Of a stretch of DNA of 64,000 nucleotides, positions 20,938 through 32,622 are shown one piece after another. The notes below the pieces were generated by a model that was not told the DNA's origin, ran no database searches, and worked only from the letters and a program-made list of their open reading frames with translations. Both the position numbers and the translations under genes were made by a program. This DNA is from Macrobrachium rosenbergii (lineage: Eukaryota; Arthropoda; Malacostraca; Decapoda; Palaemonidae). Location: contig NC_089743.1 of NCBI RefSeq assembly GCF_040412425.1, forward strand, positions 87,892,471 to 87,956,470. Reading direction: 5' to 3'. Each line of letters starts with the position of its first letter. The stretch's first letter is position 1.

Positions 20938-23900
20938 CATATGCACATTAAGCTTTTAGATTCCTTCACGAAATTCCTCTTAGGTATCTGAAATGTAAGA
21001 CCAGTATTTCCTAGCCAGGAAATACTGAGGACGTGGGATTTTCGACAAACATTTAAATCTTGGGCTTGAGAACCACGCAGTGTATTGGTAAAAACCAAAA
21101 GAAAACCAGAATGGCGACCCTCGAGACGAAGATTTCAATAGTTCTGCTTATGATCAACTAAATTTGCACAGTTTAAAATGGCCGACTCTGCATCTCAGTG
21201 TTATAAAACAACAAGTTTCAACTTTTATCACTGGGCATCTTTTTTTTTATAAAAAACTGCAAGATTTAAATGTTTGTCTCGTAAGAGAATTCCAATATAT
21301 TCCCAACGCAAGGGAGGAAGTCTTCTCATGGACTTTTGATATGTTGCAATGCAGGGATCTCTAACAGCCATGTGTAGCCAAGTTTCAGTATTATCTAATG
21401 TTTAACTAAAGAGCTCACATTTTTCCCCTAACGTCCGCTGTGTATTAAATGTTTGACCATTCCTGATCATGCTCACCTGTGTGGAAACATCATTCATTTT
21501 AATTGAAACGCATGGAACGCTGTTACCTTCATTATCTTGTTTAATAAGAAGCCTATAGTTTTTCTTTCACTGAATATTTGGACCCTCTTTGTCTTTTTCT
21601 TACCGGGATTTGTTTTCTTTTAAAGCAAAATGATTATTTACAAAATTTTTTTTTGCTGTAATAATTCTTGTCAAAAATAAATATTTTAAATAGTCCGACA
21701 AAATATTGTATGTATAATTTTTATACAGCTTTAATAAAATGTTGTTCTTCTTCTTGAAAATACATTTGCTGACGACAGAGTGGGACGAATATGATGCAAC
21801 GGAAACAGCATGTAAATAAAATACAGCAATGAGATCAATTGGTCAAAAGAAAATGTAAATTTTTTTCATTATTAAGATCACAAATTTTGGTCTTCAGCTT
21901 TACTCTTTCTGAGCTTGGAATGATCTTTAGCGGTAAATCTCTCTAAATCTCTCTCTCTCTCTCTCCTCTCTCATCTCTGCCTCTCATTGTTTTGTTTACC
22001 TTAGAAATCAGCTAATCTCTACCTTTCAGTAGGAGTCTTATCCCTGATTATGCAATTATTTATTTGGGGAAATCACGTATCTGAACAGAGAAAGATTTTT
22101 ACACAACTTGAGTGAGATTTCTGAATCATAGAAATAGTATGTTTTGGAAAAGATTCCCATTTCAAAATTTCAGCATCATTTTAAGAAAAATCTTGTAAAG
22201 TTAACCTGGTTGTGACTCTTTCATAAACTTATAGACATAATATACAGGTAACTAGAATAGAAATATTTATATATGCATTCAATTCTTCCTATCTGGCGCT
22301 TTAGTATGGTATTAGGTTTTAGCCCTGTTGCAATTTGTATCTTGGTCTGTGTGTGTTCGTCGGACGACCTTTGTTGCAGGACATCTCCTGGAAAAGCCAA
22401 AATTTTGGAGTGTAGCTCTCTGGGTGCTTAGGACAGATTAAATTTTACTTTATTGTATTTTATTCTATTGATTGTCGTGGGAACTCGTTTAATATCACCC
22501 CCGCCCCCACTTTTAGTCACATGTCAATCTTGAGGTCTTCGCCTCCCACGCGGCTTCTTACTGACATAGACCCTATGACTTAAGATTTATGTTTCAATTA
22601 AAATACACTGGGCAATAATACTTATTTCAGTCCGACATTTGGAATAGGAATTGTTTCAATAACTTATTTATTTTGTCAATAAAATTGACTACTATCATTA
22701 AAAAAATTTCCATGTTCAATAGTTATTCTAATAAAATCCGGAAAAATATTTCCTATTATCTAATGTTTTTTATTTCGATTTATTTTCTTGCTGAAATTCT
22801 GCTAGTAAAATGACCTATTTTAATAAAAGAACATAAATAGCTTTGGCATAAATGATCTCTGGATTACTTTGATAAAATGGCGTATCTTGGAAACTTCTTT
22901 GTTTCGAATGTACTATGAAACAAATATAGTTGTCAGTTACTATATGAGTTTTAGTAATATCGTATATAATACAAGTGTCATATGACGTAAACTATTTTTT
23001 CCCCGGTTTATCGTTCGGTTAAAATATAGCGCAATTATAGTGTATATTAGATATTTTATTCTAGTTATTAGTTACTCCATAATTTTAGAATTTTTTAGTC
23101 CTTGAGCGGCATTTAACCATTTTACATTTATGTGTCAGATTAAGTTAAGGTGTAATTCTTCGGTTAGCCTTTCGAGACAGGTGTATGTTCATGCTTTTAA
23201 TTTTCAATTTAATTTAAATGGTTTAAATATGAACGTTTTATTGGTATAAGATTTGTATAATTTTTTTGTTTGATACAGAATGAAATCGAACGATAAATAT
23301 CGAAGAACAAGTAAATCGACGGCCATCTAATACATTTCGATAGGTCATTGTTAGTTTAAAATTGGATGTTTTTTCATGTTTTGATATAAAATTAAAAGTC
23401 CATGACATTGCACCGTTTTTAACGGATAAAACATTTAATACTGAGATTGATATATAATGCATCCACAGTGAACGTGGTTGTAAGTGTAATACGTGTACAT
23501 GCTGGACTGGTATTACGTCATTTTCAACTTTTTTGTATTGAAATTAATACGTTTATTTAATGAAAAGTTGTAAATCTGTTGAAGATATGGATTAAATTGA
23601 GTAAACGTAAAAAGAAAACAGTGTATTAATTTCAAATATTTTAATGACTGGACTTACATAAAAAAACAACAAAAAGGCCTAAGTGTAAAATTAGCAAACA
23701 AACTACTAACCTATTAAAAAATAGTATTCACTATCATTTCATGCACAAACAGTTTAAGGGTTAAGTTGTCACCAAAAGAAGCGTAACTCATGTTTAAAAC
23801 TTTTCATAGCTGACAAAGACAGAATTAAAATAACAGTAATAGCAGTTCACTGGGATAACAGGTGTTGGATGTTTTAACCAACATCCCTCCACTTCGTTAA

Positions 23901-24599
23901 CATCAGGTATTTTTACCGATAAAACTGGGTCACAGGGGCTGACTACAAAGTAGTCGTTTTTCCCCTGTTCTATAAAGATTTTCGTACATTGGCCTACAAT
24001 TTTTTAGTTCATTTATATAGGCTAAATGGGATCAGGATTTCACTTTCATTCGTTATGAAGCCTGAATTCGTTACAAGCAAGTAGAGTTATAAACGATGTA
24101 CTGTATTAAACTCCCACATACACATTTTAAGTTTTAGGAAAGTATATATATAAACACGTCTAAGATTTCATTAAACCTGTTATCCTTCGCACCTGGCAGT
24201 TTAGCAAGATGAAAGAAGCGATGAATTGATTGCCGTTTCTAGAGAAAGGTTATTAAAATGCCGTTTTTGGTTAAGCCTTCTGTTTCTGAGACTATAACTC
24301 TGTGGCAATCAGTATCACTAGAGGAAGGTCAGCTTGTCGACATCATAATATTTGTTGATAAAAAACGGGTATAAATTCATACATGTTTGTAGATTTATCA
24401 TAAACTTGATCAGGTCCCAAACAGTGTTCACTGTTTTAACTTCAGATGGTCCCTGACTCTTTCATTTTGTTGACGTCAAGGCTGCTGTAACTCAAGTCTG
24501 ACAACTCCAATATCGTCGGAAAATTGGAACTGCTCTGTAAAAAGGATCTGTAATAATGTAACAGGATTCAAAAGTTCTTTAACTATTTGTGGAGATTCA
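20933..24599. other. Long AT-rich spacer
   Basis: About 3.7 kb with short (CT)n at ~21950 and no recognised exon, domain or repeat family on either strand. Open frames are all under 75 codons. Confidence 0.4.
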
Positions 24600-25070
24600 C
24601 CTGAACACTTCTGTAAACTTGGCTTTCCTTCTGATATCCTACTCACTATAGATGTCCCTCCTGAAAAAAAGTCTTTGTAAGGACTTTTTTCCTTCTCATA
24701 TTCAACTCACTGTAGATGCTCCTCCTGAAAAAAGTCTTTGTAAGGACTTTTCCTTCTCAGATGTTCCAGCTCATTGTAGAAGTCCATCCTAAAATATAAT
24801 AGGCACTTCTGATTCTCATATTCAACTCACTGTAGGAGGCCCCTCTAAAAAAAATCTTTGTAAAGGGTTTTTTCCTTCTACATAATGCTACTCACTGAGA
24901 AGGAATCCTGAAAAAAAACACTTTGTAAAACTTTTTTTTATTCTCAAATTCAACTACACTTAATTTAAATCAACCTCCTGAAAGAAAACGTCTTTGTAAA
25001 AGGACTTTTTTCCTTCTCAAAATTATTCAGAAGAGAAGCCAGTCCCCAGAAAAAATTCTCTTTGTAATAA
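24600..25070. repeat. Degenerate minisatellite, ~62-bp units
   Basis: Copies of TCTTTGTAAGGACTTTTTTC, CTTCTCATATTCAACTCACT, GTAGATGCTCCTCCTGAAAA recur about seven times (unit markers 'CTTTGTAA' near 24672, 24735, 24858, 24925 and 24990). Units diverge towards the right end. Confidence 0.7.
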
Positions 25071-25589
25071 CCAAACTTTACGAGAGTGGTATGAACACAC
25101 AGTCAATCAAATCTCCTGAGCAGTCCTGTGACAAAAAAAAAAATGCTTTAGCCTAATCCTGTCCAAATTCTAAAAAGAAGATGAGAAGCCTTTTGAAAAT
25201 AATATTCCTATTTTGTTTCTGAACTACCTTTACATTAAAATTTATTTTGTCGTCCTTTGGATAAAAGACTAAAATTTGGTACAAACTTCTTCTCTGCCTG
25301 AATATCTTAAGAAATGGGACGAAATTAGAGAAAAAATACTCAACTACTGATCTTACTTTTAAGTAAGAAATCCTTGAAACTCCATTGCTTATTTTCTAAA
25401 ATTAGAGGCAATGTTACGCACTTTAAATATTTGTAGTTTCTGATAAAGAAAGATCAATTTTGACCTTACTCACTGACTGGACTCATTTCTCTCAAGATTC
25501 TTCAATTAGAATACTTACCTGTCTGTAAAAGCATTACATATATTCTCTCCTCTCTGTAAACAAATTTCAAGATTCTTATTAGCGTTATA

Positions 25590-25700
25590 CATATCCCTTT
25601 TCCTGTCACCAGTGGTGTTCCCCAGGGCTCTGTTCTTTCCTCCACCATCTTTCTTCTCGTCCTCAGTGATCTTCAGATTATTTCAAATTATTTTTATACG
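25590..25700 (+). pseudogene. LINE reverse-transcriptase scrap
   Basis: One frame reads VTSGVPQGSVLSSTIFLLVL. This is RT motif 4 of non-LTR elements (SGVPQGSxLxPxLF). The catalytic ADD motif expected about 40 residues later is not recognisable. It is an isolated fragment. Confidence 0.75.
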
Positions 25701-25704
25701 CTTT

Positions 25705-27862
25705 TGACATTCTTCGTTTCTCGTGATGTCTTTGGAAAAAAGCCGGATGATATATCTTGAAAACCTTCTGCCTTCATGTTGTAATTGTTAAAAACTGAAT
25801 ATGAGACTGTTCTGTCCGGTTTCAGGTGAAATTAAAAGTACAATTTTTCCGAGGGACCTCATTGCTACCTTCCAAATCTGGATCTAAGCAGATCTTCCAG
25901 TGTCCCTTGTAATTCTTATGCAAACACTCCTGGTGGTTTATGTTGAACTCATTTCTCGCCATCGTATGGTAGTAACAAATCTCATATAAAGTCATTTCTT
26001 CATGCAGTAGTCTTCTTAACAGAGTAGAATCAAAAGATCTCATTGTCATTAATTAACCTGCTCTTGCTGCCTCTGTTGTCTTAACAAATATAACTTTGGA
26101 TATTGATCTCCAGAAGCTCATAGTTGTATGCCTCCTGCACCTTCTCGATTGTGCTGCACAATCGAGAAGGTGGTTCACAATTCCATAAATACTGTGGGCA
26201 AGTGATCAACAACAAAAACTATTTGAAAATCTTTCATGCAAAACGGCTGGCAGGAGTCTTTCAAATTACCCTTTAAGATTACCTCCAACCTTTGCAGAGC
26301 AAAATCGCAAAACAAGATGAGTTCAATAACCTCATTCTTTCATGTACTAAATCCAATTGCAACTGACAATACCCAAGGTCCACAGTCGACCAAGGCTAAT
26401 GTACTTGATAAAATTAAAGGCACCTAGTTAGTAAAATGTCCCTGATATAAACAATAAAAAAAAAAATATATATCTATCTGATTTCGAACGTCTGTATTGC
26501 CGAATGCAGTGTTTCGTAACCTGATGTTAAAAACTAATCAAAATTTAATGGCTGAAAACCAACACTGCATCATTCCCACCTGACTTTTACACCAGGTAGC
26601 ACGCTCGCCTGGATGAATAGCGACAACGTCATCTTCCTTCATTTTAATATTAATTTTTCATCGTACGTGTCCACTGGCCGCTTTTAAATGAAGACCTGGG
26701 TAAAACCAATTCCTGGTTTTGTCATTCACACGTCCAAAAGGTCATGCCAAAACAGAATGCGCAATTAATGATATTCGACAAGGGATCCTTGACGGGTTAA
26801 CAAAATCTCAAGAACATGGTTCCATTTGTATTGACACACGCGTTGAACGGCACGGACAAATCATTAAATATTCTGGTTACATTATTTGAACGAGACTCCT
26901 TTTTTTGACATTAATTCATCTGAAATGTGTGTAGCCAGAGATGCTAAGCTACACCGTTAAAGAAATTTTTTCATCATCTTTTATAAGAATATTCCAGGTC
27001 AGACCAAAGTATTGGCTTCGTGGAGCAACTCCAATAAACGTGGGAGTGAAGATTATGCTCTTCTTAATAGATCCTCTCCTCACTACAGCTCCACATCAGT
27101 CACAAACTCCAAGGAAAACAAGGTTTAACATTGGAAGTTCGTTTTGCGTTACAGGAGGAATAGCAAAACAAAACACTTTAACTTAACGTATTTAAAAAAA
27201 TACAAAACAGCCAAAGTATTATTATTATTATTATTATAAAAGGATTATTATTATTAGTAAATACTACGATACTAAGACTGATTTAAAATACAGAAAAACA
27301 ATTTTTGTCAACTGGATAAATTCAAATCTATACAAACAAAAAAAAATTCTTCAATCTTATTATTTTTTTTTATTATTATTACCAAACCAACAGGCAAGAC
27401 AACCAACACTAAATACAGTAACAAACAAAATCTAAAATATTTTGTTAAGGATAATTCAAAATCAAACAATATGGTGTAAAGCCCTCTCAACTCTCAACAA
27501 AAGGTCAACAACAATAAAAGAAACTGAGCAGTGTCTCTAAATAGCTTCTGTATTGATTATTAGGCTCCAATACCTGAAAAAAAAAAAAAAATTAGCAAGT
27601 CACAGACCAAATTAAGAATAAGTAAACAAATTCTACATCTTTGAATAAAATTTCAGTAGGACGTTATGTCCCTTTGTTAAGACATAGAGGATAAAATTGG
27701 TCCGAATGCGAGTTATCAGGTGTCTCAGCTTCTAGGTTATGTTCTAAAATTATTATCTGCAGCTGCATGTTCTTTCCTTGATTTGAACCTTCATTCGTTC
27801 TATAAATGTCAGAGGGCTCTGATAATCTTCAAATGCCACCAGTTTGATATCCATAATATCGC

Positions 27863-27864
<2 letters not shown>
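25705..27864. other. Spacer with one perfect hairpin
   Basis: No gene was recognised. The region contains the hairpin at 26138-26172 and short (ATT)n runs near 27220. An 81-codon frame at 26941-27186 (+) has no known domain. Confidence 0.35.
26138..26172. repeat. Perfect hairpin, 16-bp stem
   Basis: CACCTTCTCGATTGTG (26138-26153) and its exact reverse complement (26157-26172) are separated by CTG. Confidence 0.9.

Positions 27865-27902
<38 letters not shown>
27865..27902. repeat. (AG)n microsatellite
   Basis: 19 perfect AG units. Confidence 0.95.
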
Positions 27903-27905
<3 letters not shown>

Positions 27906-29120
27906 CTTGAAGAGACCTGATCTAGAATTAAGTGAGGTGTTATTTAAAATTCTTCCCAGTATTTTGAGTCCTCGACTGTGTTCGAACATTGTACGCGCCA
28001 GAAGCATATGGCATCGTCTCCCCACCTCCCTCCCCCTACTCATGATGCCTAGACCAATAAACCCATCGAGTCCTTCCCTGTACCCATACTCCAGAATGAA
28101 GACCTTCATTTCCCTGTCGCCTTCAGAATTTACAGTGGTGCATTTATTTGTCCAGGGATAACCTTTTATGAAAGTCGGTTGTCTTCAGTTTTTATTGGAG
28201 TTTCGTGGGCAGGGAGGCGACGAGCAGTCGCATGGATAGGCAGATGATGAATAATCTCTCGGAGCGGGTGGGCAGGCAAGTGGCGAGTTGTGATGCTAGT
28301 CGTATCTGGAAACCGTAAGACCTTCAGCCACTGCTTGTCCTTCGTGCGGCGCGAGAATTTTTACTTTGTAACTGATGTCGCTAGTTAATCGAAGCCGAAA
28401 GGTCGATAATTTGATTATTTAGTTACTGAAACACAATCTTAAGGTGGAGCTCGTTGTCGGTATTTAAAGTTTGCTGATATATGAAAGAAATCTGCCTAAA
28501 GTGTCATTTGTCTTTTAAAATTGATTTTAATCGTTGTGACATTTTGGTAAAGTTTTTTATTTCTAAATGGTGGTTTTTAAAGCTGATCGGAAGTGAGATA
28601 CTGCTCCAAAGGATTGTGGAAGTGCTGATAACAACAGTCATAGCCACTTCTCCATCATTGAATGCTTCTTTTTTTACGAACATTCTGTAAAGCTTCTTAT
28701 ATAACCGACTTCGCCGAGGAATGTGGTTCTCGGGAAGATAGGAAAATCCTTAAACACAGGCCAGAATGAGATTTCTGACGCGTAGCAAGCAAGACAATGG
28801 AAAGTGGTGAGTCGTACAAACCCGGTGTGGCTTGATTCAAATGGCGTCTGACACTCTATACTTCATCTTATAGTTTCAAAGGAGGATTAAGGAAATTCAC
28901 ACATAAAAATATAGCACTATTATTAGGCTACTGTTTTCAAAGGAAAGCAGTCGACAATGTGTTTGCTCGTGTTGTCGGCCATTTTTGTCGTGTGACACGC
29001 AGATGCCAGAGCTATGTCCTGGCTATCTGAATTTAAACGTGGTTATCTAGAGAGTGGTTTTTCCCCTCAGTGGCTAACTTAAATACACATTTTTGGTCGT
29101 GTTAAATTGTGCAGCCACAT
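27903..29120. other. Spacer, no recognised gene
   Basis: No exon, repeat family or RNA gene could be supported. Confidence 0.4.
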
Positions 29121-29129
29121 TGATAAGCT

Positions 29130-29415
29130 AAAGTTAAGTATACCTTAGTTTAACCAGACCACTGAGCTGATTAACAGCTCCCCTAGGGCTGGCCCGAAGG
29201 GTTAGACTTATTTTATGTGGCTAAGAACCAGATGGTTGCTTAGCAACGGGACCTACGGCTTATTGTGGAATCCGAACCACATTATACCGAGAAATGAATT
29301 TCTATCACCAGAAATAAATTCCTCTAATTCTTCATTGGCCGGCCGGAGACTCGAACGCTGGCCCAGCAGAGTGCTAGCCAAGAACTATACCGACTCGTCC
29401 AACGAGGAACTACGG
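29130..29415 (-). mobile_element. tRNA-derived SINE, full length
   Basis: Best-preserved copy of the family. Read on the - strand, it has a tRNA-like head near 29340-29405 with a B-box-like GCGTTCGAGTCTCCGGCC. The body follows (GTGGTTCGGATTCCACAATA, GTTGCTAAGCAACCATCTGG, CTAGGGGAGCTGTTAATCAG). The tail is TGGTCTGGTTAAACTAAGGT. It is flanked by TGATAAGCT at 29121-29129 and 29416-29424, a 9-bp target duplication. Confidence 0.85.
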
Positions 29416-29424
29416 TGATAAGCT

Positions 29425-30716
29425 GTTTACAGTAATCAGCTTTTAGAGTGAGAAAAGGATAACTGTTAAAATCTTGTTTCACATGAATATTTGCTCATTT
29501 GAATATGTTTGGTATCCCGACTACAGTGCACCCATCTCATTGACCTTGAATGCCCTTAACATATTTCTCTAAACGGTCCGTATAAAAATATTTTTTAATT
29601 ACGATATTCATTTGGGTGTCATTTCAAGTTAAGTTTCTGTAATTGATTACAGCGTGAGAAATAAAAACTAAAACGTAAAATTACAAGGTGAAGTTAGCCC
29701 AAGGCAAACTTGTCTGTAAAACATTGTCGGCCAAAAATAAAGCATCAGAGATGTATAAATTTTTTGTCAGCGAGCAAAACTACAGGAAATTTCCTTTCAA
29801 GGTTATGTAGTTCAATGCTATTTATGCAAGCTGTTCCTTAGATTATAATGAAAAATGTGACAAAGCTTTATGATTTTTTTTTAGATAACTTGCTATATAA
29901 ATACACAATATCGTCTTGATTAGTCTGCATACATTAGTTTTCATGCTAGGATATCAATTTTTATTTAGAATTATTACAATATATTAAAAAAAGCAAAATA
30001 ACAAAGATAAAATGTGAAAATGACGAATTGTAGATAGCCAAGAGAAATAAAAAAAGCATATTATTTTCGTGTACGAATCCGCCCACCCCAAAATTGAATT
30101 AATCGACATAAGACATAAGTAGTCTTTTCATTATGCAAGAGTTCGATAAGCTGCTCTTCAGTAACATATAGTTTAATTTTACTGATGCCAGCCATTCCGC
30201 AGCCAAGCATATAACCTTAATTTTTTTTATAATGTACATTATATTTATAATTATTTTCAATTCTGTGTCAGTAATTGGTTTTATTATATCATGGGGCCAA
30301 AACAAATGATCATTTTTACCTCTGCTTAATTTTTTCCCTAAATTTTTTAACATTCAGGAATTTGAATAAGTAATGCGCATAATTTACTTGATATCAGTAT
30401 GATGCAAGTACAGAATTATTTTTAAACACGTAATGCGCACATGAGATATGTATAATACCATTACAAAACTATCTAAGTTTCCCGCCAATTTTGACGGCAT
30501 GGTTACACCAGTGATAACAGTAACAGCTGTCATTGACAGTTACTTCCACTTTAATGCTGCTGCATTTGTGAAGACCGGAGTTTATACATTAAACTAAATT
30601 AAAAGCATATGCTTTTTTTGCAAAGTAATTTCGTGTTGCCAAGTAGCTTTCATTATTTTTCAGTTTTTACGAAGCATTTCTAGTTATCCTTTATTGGTAT
30701 TTTTTTCCCCTTAAAT
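29425..30716. other. AT-rich spacer
   Basis: No recognised feature. The open frame at 30353-30099 (-) is low-complexity AT-rich sequence. Confidence 0.4.
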
Positions 30717-31090
30717 GGTAGTCTCATATTTGGTTCTGTTTATTTGAAAGAACTTGCTGTGACACACACCCATGATAATACAGTATAGACCAGTCCTATG
30801 TTTGGTTGGAAATTATTCAATCTGAGCAACATAGACGTAACATGGGTCTAGAAATCTTAGCACATCTTTCAGAAGTCACTGACATTTTTTTCCTTAAACC
30901 TCAACGGTAGTCTCATATTTGGTTCTGTTTATTTGAAAAAACCTGCTGTGACACACACCCATGATATAATACAATATAAACCAGTCCCTTGTTTGGTTGA
31001 AAGTTATTCAATCTGAGCAACATGGACGTAACATGGGACTAGAAATCTTAACGCAACATCTTTCAGAAGTCACTTTGACATCTTTCATGA
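30717..31090. repeat. Tandem duplication, 189-bp period
   Basis: GGTAGTCTCATATTTGGTTC begins at 30717 and again at 30906. The two units stay alignable through GCAACATAGACGTAACATGG and ATCTTTCAGAAGTCACT, with about 90% identity by eye. Confidence 0.85.
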
Positions 31091-31196
31091 TGCTAAGCCC
31101 GATGATGACTCACTTTGAACCTGCATGACCAGTTTTAACTTTGACTCATTGTGCAGTGCACACTTGTATGTAGAAGTCAGCTTCGCCCCCACCCCC

Positions 31197-31199
<3 letters not shown>

Positions 31200-31268
<69 letters not shown>
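31200..31268. repeat. (CT)n microsatellite
   Basis: About 34 perfect CT units, preceded by a short C-rich run. Confidence 0.97.
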
Positions 31269-31271
<3 letters not shown>

Positions 31272-32239
31272 TTTATATTGCTTGTAAACTGTTGGAATAA
31301 ATCGTCTACAATGGTGAATGGACATTACTACTTATTCAGATCAAAGATTAATAAACATTAAGAATATTATTGAGAAGAGGCCATCAAGAATGCATTACTT
31401 ATCCCGACTTGTCATTTGTGCTATAGTTAGCTGCCTGCTTAAGTTTGAAGCACGTGACCAAAATTAATGTGTTGTTTTTCTCCAAGGATCGACACCTTTT
31501 TATTACTACCTCTTATGTTTTCTGTTTTATCTCTGAAAGTGATCATTTTAATATTAATACTGGATGGAAAAGGGGTGCTTAGGAACAACAGTCGCCCTGG
31601 CATAACGTCAGTTTAGTGCAGCAACAAAACAGCGATGAAAATAAGTGATTAAAGAACATATGCGCATTTTCTAGGCCTTTGGAGCTGTTGCGTGAAACCT
31701 TGCAAGAAATACTTAATTTGAAATGCGCATGTTAGGCTTCATTTCTTGATAGGTATAGCACTGGGGTGGATCCCATACATTCAAACCTAGAGGGTAGAGG
31801 GGAAGAGACGTAGCTGCTCTGGAGGAAGTTGAAAGATAACGGCAGCGGAAACTAGCCGTCGAATGCATGGATGCGTAACTAATATTTATGAGGGAAACTA
31901 CTTGTTCTGAAAAGATGAAAATGAAATTCAGTGAAACGAAGTACAGCCAATTTTAAGAATCAATGGAAACAAAATTAGAAATAACTGTAGGAATCGGTCA
32001 GTAGGGATGATTTCATGAGATTCTGATCACAGCTTTCGTAGTCGAAACTTGGAGACTTCTTAATTGGTATAGCAGGAAATAGACCGTGTGTGGTAAGGTC
32101 TCGGTAACCACATGGCTTATGCAGTACTAAGATGACTTATCAAGAGACTATTTTATTTCTTCTTTGAGATCAACCTCTAGAACAACAAGATGGATAAAAA
32201 GCAACAACAAATCAACAATAACTATGAAAAAATAAAAAA
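31269..32239. other. Spacer, no recognised gene
   Basis: No exon or repeat could be supported. Confidence 0.4.
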
Positions 32240-32622
32240 TGCGCCGAAGTTTCTTCGGTGCAATAGAGTTTTCTGTACAGCATACGACTATAATGCTGTA
32301 TGAAACTCTCAGCTATGGCCCATAAAACTCTCAGCCGCGGCTCATGAAACTTTCAGCCACGGCCCGGTGGTGGCCTGTGTTGTTGGCACCTATAGCGGTG
32401 CCAGACGCACGATCATGGCTAACTTTAACCTTAAATAAAATAAAAACTACTGAGGCTAGAGGGCTGCAATTCGGTATGTTTGATGATTGGAGGGGGATGA
32501 TCAACATACCAATTTTGCAGCCCTCTAGCCTCAGTAGTTTTTAAGGTCTGAGGGCGGACAGAAAAGTGCGGACGGACAGACAAATAGCCATCTCACTAGT
32601 TTTCTTTTACAGAAAACTAAAA
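32240..32622. mobile_element. Fold-back MITE-like element
   Basis: The left end has a hairpin (CCGAAGTTTCTTCGG) and AGTTTTCTGTACAG (near 32267). The right end has the inverse, TTACAGAAAACTA (near 32608). Inside, perfect 28-bp arms at 32442-32469 and 32515-32542 (ACTACTGAGGCTAGAGGG...) enclose a second inner stem (GGTATGTTTGAT/ATCAACATACC). It is non-coding. From memory, very similar sequences are common in decapod genomes. Confidence 0.7.
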
